From: Bacteroidales bacterium UBA2861
GTDB lineage: Bacteria > Bacteroidota > Bacteroidia > Bacteroidales > UBA932
DNA length: 64,000 nt
Reading direction: 5' to 3'
Assembly (NCBI GenBank): GCA_002350615.1
Contig: DEFD01000031.1
Location: 14,368-78,367 of the forward strand
Position 1 is the first letter of the stretch. The number at the start of each line of letters is the position of its first letter. Under the pieces are notes generated by a model. The model had not been told where the DNA came from and searched no databases. It saw only the letters and a program-made list of their open reading frames with translations. Shown one piece after another: positions 15,083 through 23,377 of the stretch. The position numbers and the translations under genes are program-made.

Positions 15083-15090
15083 TATATTTG
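15083..15090 (+). promoter_or_regulatory. -7 box of the LytTR gene
   Basis: Perfect TATATTTG. The upstream TTG at 15080 is part of this promoter region, so the coding start is taken as ATG 15116. No TTTG -33 is present; the candidate operator repeats take its place. Confidence 0.6.
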
Positions 15091-15115
15091 TCACGACAAA
15101 AACTGGGATATAATT

Positions 15116-15934
15116 ATGCATACTTTGCCCCCTATCATGTTCAAAATGACTACGCGCGTGGTTTACTTTCTCGTGTGCACGTCGTTTTTCTTCCTTTTTC
15201 TCATAACATACAATCCGTTCCATCTGGATACGGTGCTGGACATGGAGGAAGGTCTCTATACCTTCAACGTATCCATCATGACGGCGATAGTCTTCGTGGT
15301 GCTTGCAGCCTTAGGGACCGCTTTTCACTTCCTCAAGAACGCCGGGAAGGTTACATGGGCCCATTTCATCCTCTGGTGCATGGGCGAGGTGGCAATCCTT
15401 TCCATGTTCATTTCCCTGTACATTTTCCTCATGCTGGGGGGCGAGGTGCAATATTTTACGGTGCTTCTTCGCTGCGTAGGCTACTGCTACCTTATCTTCA
15501 TATTCCCCTATGTCATATTGACCCTGGCATACGATATTTCTGCCATGCATATCAGGGAGAGGGAGCGGAAGAACCAGGTGGCGGAGGACGATTCGCTCAT
15601 ACGCTTCTATGACGACCAGAAGCGGGTGAAGCTGATAATAGCCCAAAGCGCCGTCCTGTATATCAATGCAGACGAAAATTACGTCAATATTTTCTATCAG
15701 GAAGGCAGCAGGACCAAGAAATATGTTCTACGCTGTTCAATGCGTTCCCTTGAAGAAACTGCAGAAAAACACGGCCTCGTGCGCTCACAGCGTTCCTACT
15801 ATCTAAATCCGAGCCACGTGACAATCCTTCGCAAAGATGCAGGCGGGCAGCTTATCGCCGAACTCGATGTGGAAGGCCTCCCGAGCATCCCCGTAAGCAA
15901 ACGCTATCAGGATTCGCTTGCGAAGATGCTGTAA
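15116..15934 (+). CDS. Membrane-anchored LytTR-family regulator
   Basis: This protein of 272 residues has four membrane helices in its first 145 residues and a C-terminal LytTR DNA-binding domain at about 170-272. Visible LytTR landmarks are VLYINADENYVNIFY, the ...VLRCSMRSLEE segment and LVRSQRSYYLNPSHV. Unlike response-regulator LytTR proteins there is no receiver domain; a sensory membrane domain is joined directly to the DNA-binding domain. Such one-component regulators often control neighbouring genes or themselves. Possible operator repeats lie just upstream. The signal is unknown. It is convergent with the arginase-family gene (2-base gap). Confidence 0.8.
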   Translation: MHTLPPIMFKMTTRVVYFLVCTSFFFLFLITYNPFHLDTVLDMEEGLYTFNVSIMTAIVFVVLAALGTAFHFLKNAGKVTWAHFILWCMGEVAILSMFISLYIFLMLGGEVQYFTVLLRCVGYCYLIFIFPYVILTLAYDISAMHIRERERKNQVAEDDSLIRFYDDQKRVKLIIAQSAVLYINADENYVNIFYQEGSRTKKYVLRCSMRSLEETAEKHGLVRSQRSYYLNPSHVTILRKDAGGQLIAELDVEGLPSIPVSKRYQDSLAKML

Positions 15935-15936
15935 GC

Positions 15937-16548
15937 CTAAGTCAGGGCGTCCAGGAATTTGACAATCCTGTCCCTTGTGCGTCGGTTGATGCTGAGGTCT
16001 TCGGCGCTTGCCCCCTGCGCTATGGTGATGCCGCCGCAGATGTCGACGCCGGCAAGGGTTTTCCCCTGCAACGCTTTCCTTATCTGCCCGAAGAGTTCTT
16101 CGAGGCTCATGCTTCCCTGGTCCCAGTTCGTCCTTGCATAATCGGGGGAGAGTACATCCAGGTCTATCGACAGGTAAACACTCTCCGAATCTTCTTTCAC
16201 CATCGGGTTGCGCCTCGCTTCAAGCATCCACGAGCCGCAGCTGAGGATTTCGGAGCCGAAAGCGTCCGGCTGGTCGTCGGGGTGATTGTCAAAGAGAACG
16301 AGACCGGACGGAGATTTGAGATTTCTGAGCCAAAGTGCTGTCATGTAATGATAATCGCCGCTGTCTATCCAATGGACGGCGTTCAGCGGGCGGCTTGCAA
16401 GCATGGAGCATATTTGTTCTTCCGCCGCCGGATCGCAGTATCTGCTGGTTCCCTCAAGACTGCGGAAATCAAGTATTTCGCAGCCTTCCGCAGGAAGCCA
16501 GTCTTCGTCGTCGAACATGCTGCTGAACTTGGTAAGGATATGTCTCAT
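15937..16548 (-). CDS. Arginase/ureohydrolase superfamily protein, short form
   Basis: This protein of 203 residues keeps the dimetal signature of ureohydrolases: SGDYHYM (D65, H67), LFDNHPDD (D87, H89, D91) and SIDLDVLSPD (D129, D131), matching GGDH, DAHxD and SxDxDxxDP of arginases and agmatinases. It is about 100 residues shorter than arginase, and the substrate-recognition loops are reduced, so the substrate could be a different guanidino or formimino compound. It is divergent from the 16630 gene. Confidence 0.75.
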   Translation of the reverse strand: MRHILTKFSSMFDDEDWLPAEGCEILDFRSLEGTSRYCDPAAEEQICSMLASRPLNAVHWIDSGDYHYMTALWLRNLKSPSGLVLFDNHPDDQPDAFGSEILSCGSWMLEARRNPMVKEDSESVYLSIDLDVLSPDYARTNWDQGSMSLEELFGQIRKALQGKTLAGVDICGGITIAQGASAEDLSINRRTRDRIVKFLDALT

Positions 16549-16629
16549 TTTGGCCGAAACATGGTTTTACTGCGGTAAAATTAGGAATTTTCACAAAATT
16601 TACATACTTTTGTTCAATTTTGAACCCCG

Positions 16630-17097
16630 ATGGAACAATTGCAATCATTTCCTCTAGATTCCGCCAAGGTCTATTTCTCTGCAGATGAATTGACGCTTGA
16701 GACCGAAAGTGGACTGGAAACCAAGAAGATGGGTGCTTGGATAGCATCGGATCCGGTGCGCATCCACAAAATGATTGTCCGGGAAAAAATTCTCCAGGTA
16801 GATGAATTCGAGGTTCTGCGTCCCCTTGAAAGCAAACTGCGTCGTGCGGATCCGGATTATTATAAAAGGTTCGTAGGCTTGAAGCTCGTGATAGATTATC
16901 CGGGCTACAGCAATGGCATAGTGGCCAAGATCCCTTACGAAAACGATCCTGTAGGCTTCTACAAATGGTGGCGTAAAGGTGCTCACGAGGACAAGGTCTA
17001 TCTTTCCCTCGGCTGGCAGATCAAGCTTTTCCAGAAGGTCGCCCTCATGGATCCGCGCATGCTCCTGAAAAAAGACATGGAAGTACTCAGGCCGTGA
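16630..17097 (+). CDS. Conserved-looking protein of unknown function, coupled to lipoate ligase
   Basis: This protein of 155 residues is soluble by eye, with no signal peptide or membrane helix. It is rich in Lys and aromatic residues, with a segment NDPVGFYKWWRKGAHEDKVYLSLGW near residues 105-130. I do not recognise a family. Its stop overlaps the GTG start of the lipoate ligase (GTGA), so the two are translationally coupled and probably work in the same lipoylation or glycine cleavage context. A TACTTTTG -7 box lies about 17 bases upstream of its ATG. Confidence 0.6.
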   Translation: MEQLQSFPLDSAKVYFSADELTLETESGLETKKMGAWIASDPVRIHKMIVREKILQVDEFEVLRPLESKLRRADPDYYKRFVGLKLVIDYPGYSNGIVAKIPYENDPVGFYKWWRKGAHEDKVYLSLGWQIKLFQKVALMDPRMLLKKDMEVLRP

Positions 17098-17804
17098 GAC
17101 ATATCATCCTCCCCGACGACAGGCCCAGAAGGCTTGTCTTTTATCTTTCAATGGAAGAGTTCGCCGCCCGTGAACTCGGTGGCGGTTTTTTCCTCTGGCA
17201 AAGCCGGCCTACGGTCATAATAGGACGCAATCAGGATATGGAGGCCGAGGTGAATCTCGAGTTCTGCAAGGCCAACGGCGTGGAGGTTTACAGGCGTAAG
17301 AGCGGGGGAGGATGCGTTTATTCCGATGAAGGGAACCTCATGCTGAGCCATGTCACGGAAGGCACTTCCGTACAGAGCATTTTTGCAGGCTATCTGGAGG
17401 CCCTCTGCAAGGCTTTGCAGGGGCTCGGCATCCAGGCTGTCAGCACTTCCAACAACGATGTGCTCGTGCAGGGACGCAAAGTGAGCGGAAACGCCTTCTT
17501 CCTGGACCGTGGGATGAGCATGGTACATGGTACATTATTGTATGACAGCGATTTCTCGATGCTGGAAAAAGCCATCACCCCGTCCAGGGAGAAACTGGAT
17601 TCGCATGGTGTCAAGTCCGTGAGGCAGAGGGTTGCGAATCTGCGCGAATTCGGGCTTGGCCTTACGATGACGGAGCTTAAGGCTTATCTCATAGAGAGTT
17701 TCTGCGACAGCGAGTATGTGCTTGGAGATGCTGAAATCGCGGCGATAGAAAAAATCGAAAAAACTTATCTGAAACCTGCTTTCCTGCTTGGGAAAGTCCG
17801 TTAA
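17094..17804 (+). CDS. lplA: Lipoate-protein ligase A family
   Basis: This protein of 236 residues has the biotin/lipoate ligase fold motifs RRKSGGGCVYSDEGNL (near residue 66) and NNDVLVQGRKVSGNAF (near 122), including the catalytic lysine GRK. LplA activates lipoate with ATP and attaches it to the lipoyl domain of GcvH and 2-oxoacid dehydrogenases. The C-terminal accessory domain is short. It starts at GTG, overlapping the previous stop, and is followed 34 bases later by gcvT, so the cofactor enzyme sits with its substrate gene gcvH. Confidence 0.85.
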   Translation: MRHIILPDDRPRRLVFYLSMEEFAARELGGGFFLWQSRPTVIIGRNQDMEAEVNLEFCKANGVEVYRRKSGGGCVYSDEGNLMLSHVTEGTSVQSIFAGYLEALCKALQGLGIQAVSTSNNDVLVQGRKVSGNAFFLDRGMSMVHGTLLYDSDFSMLEKAITPSREKLDSHGVKSVRQRVANLREFGLGLTMTELKAYLIESFCDSEYVLGDAEIAAIEKIEKTYLKPAFLLGKVR

Positions 17805-17818
17805 ATATCTTATTTTTG
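17788..17818 (+). promoter_or_regulatory. Internal promoter before gcvT
   Basis: TTG at 17788-17790, 20 bases, TATTTTTG at 17811-17818. It overlaps the end of lplA and would let gcvT-H-PA-PB-lpd be expressed apart from lplA. There is no space for a glycine riboswitch. Confidence 0.55.
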
Positions 17819-17838
17819 AGTCCTATATGGAAGAAGCT

Positions 17839-18927
17839 ATGAAACAGACCTGCCTGCATGCGGCGCATATCGCGCTCGGGGCGAAAATGAGCCCTTTCGC
17901 AGGCTTTGACATGCCTATACAGTATAGTGGTATAACCCAGGAACATCTCGCCGTGCGCTGTCACGCAGGCATCTTCGATGTTTCCCACATGGGTGAAATC
18001 TTCATTTCCGGCAAGGATGCCCTGCGTTTCGTCAACCATATCTTCACCAATGACGCATCCAAGCTCCTCCCCGGGCAGATCGCCTACGGCATGATGCTGT
18101 ATCCCGACGGTGGAACTGTGGACGACCTCCTTGTGTATAAGGAAGACGCCCCGGATGAGTTCCTGCTTGTCGTGAATGCGGCAAACATTGAAAAGGACTA
18201 TGCCTGGATGCTGGACAATGCCGCCGGATTCGAAGTGAAAATCCTCAACGCTTCCGACGAATGGGGACAGGTGGCGGTGCAGGGGCCCGATGCGGAACAG
18301 CACGTGTGCAAGGTTCTCGGACGGGACGTTTCCGCATTGTCATTCTACACCTATACATCCTGGGAAGAGAACGGAAAGCGGATAATCGTAAGCCGTACCG
18401 GATATACCGGAGAGGACGGTTTCGAGATCTATGCCACGCCGGAGCGTACCATTGAACTCTGGAACGAGTTCCTTTCCGACGGGGTGCTGCCTTGCGGGCT
18501 CGGATGCCGCGATACGCTTCGCTTCGAAGCCGGCCTTCCCCTGTACGGAGACGAACTCAGCCAGGATATTTCTCCCGTCATGGCGGGGCTGTCCATGTTC
18601 TGCAAGCTCGACAAGGAAGAATTCATAGGCAAGGAAGCCTTGCTGAAGCAGAAGGCGGACGGACCTGCCAAAAAGATAGTCGGGCTCGAAGTGCACGACA
18701 GGGCCATTCCCAGGGCCGGATACCCCGTACTTCTTCAGGACGGCAGCCAGATTGGCGTCGTCACCACGGGCTACCGCTCCATAAGCCTGGACAAGAGCAT
18801 CTGCTTCGCCCTTGTCGATGCGGCATATTCCGCCCTCGGCACGGAACTCTGCGTAGGAATCCATCGTAAGGTGCTTCCCGCGACTGTCATCAAGAAAAGA
18901 TTCTATCAAACAAACTATAAGAAATGA
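17839..18927 (+). CDS. gcvT: Glycine cleavage system T protein (aminomethyltransferase)
   Basis: This protein of 362 residues (E. coli GcvT has 364) takes the aminomethyl group from lipoylated GcvH to tetrahydrofolate, giving 5,10-methylene-THF and ammonia. Family landmarks are HIALGAKMSPFAGFDMPIQY, FDVSHMGE, VSRTGYTGEDGFEIY and GCRDTLRFEAGLPLYGDEL. The start MKQTCLH fits the family; ATG 17827 four codons upstream is possible but lies only 8 bases from the -7 box. It overlaps gcvH by 4 bases. Confidence 0.93.
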   Translation: MKQTCLHAAHIALGAKMSPFAGFDMPIQYSGITQEHLAVRCHAGIFDVSHMGEIFISGKDALRFVNHIFTNDASKLLPGQIAYGMMLYPDGGTVDDLLVYKEDAPDEFLLVVNAANIEKDYAWMLDNAAGFEVKILNASDEWGQVAVQGPDAEQHVCKVLGRDVSALSFYTYTSWEENGKRIIVSRTGYTGEDGFEIYATPERTIELWNEFLSDGVLPCGLGCRDTLRFEAGLPLYGDELSQDISPVMAGLSMFCKLDKEEFIGKEALLKQKADGPAKKIVGLEVHDRAIPRAGYPVLLQDGSQIGVVTTGYRSISLDKSICFALVDAAYSALGTELCVGIHRKVLPATVIKKRFYQTNYKK

Positions 18928-19301
18928 GCAAGATTTTAGACGAGCTGCTTTACAGCGAATCCCATGAATGGGTAAAGGTTGACGGTAACATAGCCATCAT
19001 CGGCGTCAGCGATTTCGCACAGAGTGAAATGGGCGACATTACCTATGTCGATGTCCCTGCGGAAGGCGATTCCGTGAATCAGGGAGAAGAATTCGGCGCA
19101 TTGGAAAGCGTAAAAGCCTCCAGCGAACTCTATTCCCCGGTAAGCGGAGAAGTTGTTGCGGTGAATTCCGGACTCGACGCCGACCCCGGCCTTATCAATT
19201 CCGATCCATACGGAGCCTGGATCATAAAGGTGGAAATGAGCGACAAGGGCGAGCTTGACAGCCTGCTCGGCGCCGCGGCCTATGCAGAAATAGCAGGGTA
19301 G
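18924..19301 (+). CDS. gcvH: Glycine cleavage system H protein
   Basis: This protein of 125 residues carries the lipoyl-lysine K64 in the motif ALESVKASSELYSP. GcvH shuttles the aminomethyl group between the P, T and L proteins on its lipoyl arm. The typical HEWVKVDG start, GDITYVDVPAEGD and DPYGAWIIKVEM are all present. It is overlapped by gcvT upstream and followed after 3 bases by gcvPA. The lipoate is probably supplied through the lplA gene of the same cluster. Confidence 0.95.
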   Translation: MSKILDELLYSESHEWVKVDGNIAIIGVSDFAQSEMGDITYVDVPAEGDSVNQGEEFGALESVKASSELYSPVSGEVVAVNSGLDADPGLINSDPYGAWIIKVEMSDKGELDSLLGAAAYAEIAG

Positions 19302-19304
19302 GAC

Positions 19305-20606
19305 ATGGGAACGTTCTGCTATTTTCCTCATACGGAAGAAGATATCCGTGTGATGCTTGAGCGTGTAGGGCTCTGTGACCTAGACGGGCTCTACAGCGAT
19401 GTGCCCAAGGACTACATATATAAAGGGGAATACGACCTTCCTGCGGCGATGAGCGAGCAGCAGGTCCGCGATTTCTTCGAGAAACTCGGGGAGAAAAACA
19501 CGAAGCTGAAGGTGCTGGCAGGCCAGGGTGCGTACGACCATTACGTCCCTGCCGTAATTCCTTACATCACTTCCAGGTCCGAGTTCCTTACGGCCTATAC
19601 TCCGTACCAGTGCGAAATATCCCAGGGAACCCTGCGTTATATCTTCGAGTATCAGAGCATGATCTGCCGGCTTACCGGCCTGGATGTCAGCAATGCCAGC
19701 ATGTATGACGGCCCCACCGCCGCCGCGGAGGCCCTGCGCATGTCCCTTGCCTGTACGAGGAAGAAGAACAAGCTCGTGGTGAGCACGAGGCTTCTTGAGA
19801 ATGTTCTCAAGGTCATCAGGACCTATATGAAATATGGCACTGCGGAATTGGTCTTCACGGACGATGTCATGTCGGCCATAGACGCCGATGTGGCCGGAGT
19901 CATAGTGCCCTCCATCGGCAGGCACGGCATCATACAGGACCATAGCGGTCTTGCCGAAGCCGTCCATGCAGCCGGAGCGCTTCTCATAGAGTACTGCGAC
20001 CCGTCCGCCCTTGCGGTCCTTCGTACTCCCGCCGAGTGGGGAGCCGACATTGCGGTGGGTGACGGTCAGAGCCTCGGCATCCCTCTCTGCTACGGCGGAC
20101 CTTACGTAGGATTCATGGCTTGCAAACAGGAATACATGCGCAAGCTGCCCGGACGCATCGTAGGACAGGCGCATGACGCGGAAGGAAAACGTTGTTATGT
20201 GCTTACCCTGCAGGCCAGGGAACAGCATATCCGCAGGGAAAAGGCGACTTCCAATATCTGCTCCAACGAATCCCTGATGGCGCTCTGGGTCACCGTGTAT
20301 CTCTCCCTGATGGGCCCCGAAGGGCTTAGGAAAGTTAATGAACTGAGTTTCGAAGGCGCCCATTATCTTCATGACCGCCTGCTTGAAACAGGAAAGTTCG
20401 AAGAGGCGTTCCCCGGCAAACCCTTCCTCAAGGAGTTCTGTCTGAAACCGCTTGTGAATATGGAGAAACTGCAGCAGGCCCTTCTGGATGCCGGTTTCTT
20501 CGCTGCGCTCGAAGTGGATGGCTATGCCAGTTTCTGCGTGACTGAAAAGCATGGCAGGGAGGAGCTTGATGCGCTTGTAAATGTTGTAAAGGAGCTTGCG
20601 ATATGA
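19305..20606 (+). CDS. gcvPA: Glycine dehydrogenase (decarboxylating) subunit 1
   Basis: This protein of 433 residues is the N-terminal half of the split P protein found in many anaerobes and archaea. Motifs include YTPYQCEISQGTLRYIFEYQ, MYDGPTAAAEAL, and the ICSNESLMALWVTVYLSLMG segment. With subunit 2 it decarboxylates glycine through PLP and loads GcvH. The PLP lysine is on subunit 2. It overlaps gcvPB by 4 bases. The sequence appears intact from end to end. Confidence 0.93.
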   Translation: MGTFCYFPHTEEDIRVMLERVGLCDLDGLYSDVPKDYIYKGEYDLPAAMSEQQVRDFFEKLGEKNTKLKVLAGQGAYDHYVPAVIPYITSRSEFLTAYTPYQCEISQGTLRYIFEYQSMICRLTGLDVSNASMYDGPTAAAEALRMSLACTRKKNKLVVSTRLLENVLKVIRTYMKYGTAELVFTDDVMSAIDADVAGVIVPSIGRHGIIQDHSGLAEAVHAAGALLIEYCDPSALAVLRTPAEWGADIAVGDGQSLGIPLCYGGPYVGFMACKQEYMRKLPGRIVGQAHDAEGKRCYVLTLQAREQHIRREKATSNICSNESLMALWVTVYLSLMGPEGLRKVNELSFEGAHYLHDRLLETGKFEEAFPGKPFLKEFCLKPLVNMEKLQQALLDAGFFAALEVDGYASFCVTEKHGREELDALVNVVKELAI

Positions 20607-22111
20607 AGTACTACGATAAATTGATATTTGAGTTGAGCCGTCCTGGGCGCAGTGGTTATTCACTGCCTTCGCAGGAAAAGTTCAGCTCGCCAGAAAAATG
20701 GCTCGCTGACTCTTTTCCTGCCTCAGGCAAAAAGACTTCCTCAGTTGCTGCGGACGGTGCAGCTACCGATGAGCATTTTTCTGCGAAGAGGAGCTGCATC
20801 TCCGCAGCAACCCCAAAGGCATTGCTCAGAGCAGCGGAATTGCCACTTCCCGAGGTGAGCGAAGTTGACGTGGTGCGTCATTATACGAATCTTTCCCAGA
20901 TGAATTTCGGTGTGGATACCGGGTTCTATCCCCTCGGATCCTGCACCATGAAATACAACCCGAAAATCAACGAGGAAATAGCCTCCATGCCGGCCTTCAC
21001 CGGCCTGCATCCCCTGCAGCCGGCTGAGACGGTGAAGGGAGCGCTGGAAGTAGAGAAATCGCTTGACAAAGCGCTCTGCGCCATTACCGGTATGAAGTCT
21101 TTCACCTTCCTGCCATGTGCCGGCGCACATGGGGAACTGACAGGCCTGATGCTCATCCGCGAGTATCATCTTGCGAGAAAAGACTTCGCCCGCACGAAGG
21201 TGATCGTTCCCGACAGTGCGCACGGCACCAATCCTGCCAGCGCAAATGTCTGCGGACTGGAAATCGTGGAAGTGAAATCCAACTCCAGGGGGCTTGTGGA
21301 CGTGGAGTCCCTTAAACCCCTGCTCGGACCGGATATCGCGGCCATAATGATGACCAATCCCAATACTCTCGGACTTTTCGAAAAGGAGATAGGGGAGATT
21401 GCATCGCTGGTGCATTCCTGCGGTGCCCTTCTGTATTACGACGGCGCCAACATGAACCCTCTGGTCGGCAAAGTCCGCCCGGGCGACATGGGCTTCGACG
21501 TGCTTCACCTGAATCTCCACAAGACATTCTCCACTCCTCATGGAGGAGGCGGCCCTGGCAGCGGCCCGGTGGGCGTGGGAGAAAAGCTTCTACCATATCT
21601 CGATAATGTGCACACTTCAGGCTTCCACGGCAATTTCGGCGTCATGCTGAGGGCTTATGCATATATCCTTATGCTCGGCAGGGAGAATGTCAAGATGGTA
21701 GGACCTCTCGCCACCCTTGCAGCCAACTATGTGAAGGAAAGCCTGAAAGACGCATACAAGCTTCCTATCGATTCGGTCTGCAAGCATGAATTCGTGTTCG
21801 ACGGCCTCATCAACGACGGCGGCCATGACGACGTGCATGGGGCAACCACCCTGGATGTCGCCAAACGCCTGCTGGACTACGGCTTCCATGCTCCCACTAT
21901 CTATTTCCCTCTCCTTTTCCACCAGGCTCTCATGATAGAACCTACGGAAAGCGAGTCCCTTGAAACCCTGGATTCGTTTATCGATGTGATGCACAAGATC
22001 GCGGAGGAAGCCGCCGAAGATCCCCGTATCCTTCAGGGCGCGCCCCACAATACACCGATAGGACGACCCGACGAGACCGCAGCGGCAAGACAGCCGGTAC
22101 TTAAATATTGA
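20603..22111 (+). CDS. gcvPB: Glycine dehydrogenase (decarboxylating) subunit 2, with N-terminal insert
   Basis: This protein of 502 residues is the PLP-bearing half of the P protein. The cofactor lysine is K307 in HLNLHKTFSTPHGG; other landmarks are NFGVDTGFYPLGSCTMKYNP and TNPNTLGLFE. Between GYSLP (residue 22) and ELPLPEVSEVD (residue 79) there are about 57 residues where family members have roughly 20-25. The extra part is hydrophilic (Ser, Ala, Lys, Asp) and is encoded largely by a 68-base inverted repeat at 20744-20811. The insert keeps the frame and lies before the catalytic core, so function is probably kept. Confidence 0.92.
   Translation: MKYYDKLIFELSRPGRSGYSLPSQEKFSSPEKWLADSFPASGKKTSSVAADGAATDEHFSAKRSCISAATPKALLRAAELPLPEVSEVDVVRHYTNLSQMNFGVDTGFYPLGSCTMKYNPKINEEIASMPAFTGLHPLQPAETVKGALEVEKSLDKALCAITGMKSFTFLPCAGAHGELTGLMLIREYHLARKDFARTKVIVPDSAHGTNPASANVCGLEIVEVKSNSRGLVDVESLKPLLGPDIAAIMMTNPNTLGLFEKEIGEIASLVHSCGALLYYDGANMNPLVGKVRPGDMGFDVLHLNLHKTFSTPHGGGGPGSGPVGVGEKLLPYLDNVHTSGFHGNFGVMLRAYAYILMLGRENVKMVGPLATLAANYVKESLKDAYKLPIDSVCKHEFVFDGLINDGGHDDVHGATTLDVAKRLLDYGFHAPTIYFPLLFHQALMIEPTESESLETLDSFIDVMHKIAEEAAEDPRILQGAPHNTPIGRPDETAAARQPVLKY
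20744..20811 (+). repeat. REP-like palindromic insert inside gcvPB
   Basis: The left arm at 20744-20764 starts GTTGCTGCGGA and ends TGCAGCT; the right arm at 20792-20811 starts AGCTGCA and ends TCCGCAGCAAC. The arms are complementary over 18 bases with one internal unpaired stretch, around a 27-base loop. It encodes residues 48-70, where homologues have a gap. An inverted repeat in frame within a conserved gene resembles the palindromic coding insertions described in Rickettsia and REP/MITE-type elements. No second copy was noticed by eye in the window. Confidence 0.5.
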
Positions 22112-22113
22112 AT

Positions 22114-23376
22114 ATGAAGATATTGATAATCGGCGCAGGGCCCGGCGGCTATGAAACGGCTGCCGAGGCCCTTCGCAGGGGAATTGAAGTCACCCTCGTG
22201 AATGACGGACCGCTTGGAGGAACATGTCTCAATGAAGGCTGTATCCCGACCAAGACATTCTGTGCCTCTCCAAGTCTTCAGGAAGCTATGCTTCGCAAGG
22301 AAGAGGTACTTCCGCAGCTTCGCAAAGGCATCGAGTTCCTTCTCAAAAAAGCCGAAATCGTCCAGGGAAGGGCGAAATTCCTTGATTCCCACACGGTGGA
22401 AGTGAATGGAAAGGAATATACGGCCGACAAGATAATCATCGCCGCGGGTTCCGGCAGTGCCAGCCTCACTGTCCCTGGAGCGGAACTTGCTCTTTCCTCA
22501 CGCGAAATGCTTGAACTTAAGGAAGTTCCCAAAAGACTCTGCATCGTAGGCGGGGGAGTGATAGGTCTTGAATTCGCCTCCATTTTCAGGAAATTCGGCA
22601 GCGATGTGACTGTGCTCGAGTACTGTCCGGGCATTCTGCCCCGATTCGATACGGACATTGCAAAGCGCCTCAAGGCTTCCCTTGCAAGGACCGGAATCGC
22701 AATCGAGACTTCGGCCCAGCTGACTTCCATCACTCGTGACGGAGCGCTGAAACTCAATTATATCAAAAAGGATCAGCAGTGTTCCGTAGAGGCCGATGTC
22801 GCCCTTATGGCAGTTGGAAGAAAGCCTGCCCTGGAAGGACTCGGCCTTGATGAAGCCGGGATAGAATACGGCAAGAGGGGAATAAAGGTGGATGAAAACA
22901 TGTGCACCAATGTCCCAGGAGTCTATGCCGCAGGCGATGTGACCGGCGGACTTATGCTGGCGCATTATGCAAGTGCACAGGGACTTAAGGCCCTGAACCA
23001 TATCTGCGGAGTCAAAGACGATATCAGGCTGGATATATGTCCTGCCGCTGTCTTTACGGAGCCTGAACTTGCGACGGTCGGCCTTTCCGAAGAGGACTGC
23101 GCCGGGCGCGGAATATCTTACCGGGTCCATAAAAGCCAGTACCGTGCAAACGGCAAGGCTCTGGCAAGCGGTGAATCTGAAGGTTACTGCAAGATCATTT
23201 CTGAGGAGGGGAGCGGACGGATCCTCGGCGCCCATATCCTCGGGGCTCATGCGAGCGACCTCATTCACGAAGTGGCAGCGCTCATGAACTTCAATGCAAG
23301 CGTAGCGCAGGCCGCGGCAGTGATACACGCTCATCCAAGCCTCTCGGAAGTGCTGCAGGCAGCATATCGTTCCTGA
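22114..23376 (+). CDS. lpd: Dihydrolipoyl dehydrogenase
   Basis: This protein of 420 residues reoxidises the dihydrolipoyl arm of GcvH with NAD+. It has the FAD motif IIGAGPGGYETA, the redox disulfide C38/C43 in GGTCLNEGCIPTK, the NAD-binding GGGVIGLEFASIF, the second FAD motif GVYAAGDVTGG and the C-terminal His-Glu pair in HAHPSLSEVL. It is about 40 residues shorter than E. coli Lpd. ATG 22114 is chosen over TTG 22108, which overlaps the gcvPB stop. It is the last enzyme needed, so the whole glycine cleavage system is present in one operon. Confidence 0.93.
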   Translation: MKILIIGAGPGGYETAAEALRRGIEVTLVNDGPLGGTCLNEGCIPTKTFCASPSLQEAMLRKEEVLPQLRKGIEFLLKKAEIVQGRAKFLDSHTVEVNGKEYTADKIIIAAGSGSASLTVPGAELALSSREMLELKEVPKRLCIVGGGVIGLEFASIFRKFGSDVTVLEYCPGILPRFDTDIAKRLKASLARTGIAIETSAQLTSITRDGALKLNYIKKDQQCSVEADVALMAVGRKPALEGLGLDEAGIEYGKRGIKVDENMCTNVPGVYAAGDVTGGLMLAHYASAQGLKALNHICGVKDDIRLDICPAAVFTEPELATVGLSEEDCAGRGISYRVHKSQYRANGKALASGESEGYCKIISEEGSGRILGAHILGAHASDLIHEVAALMNFNASVAQAAAVIHAHPSLSEVLQAAYRS

Positions 23377-23377
23377 A

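Noticed and set aside
17805..17838. Glycine riboswitch before gcvT
   Set aside because: Only 34 bases lie between lplA and gcvT and they hold a promoter; a glycine aptamer needs over 80.
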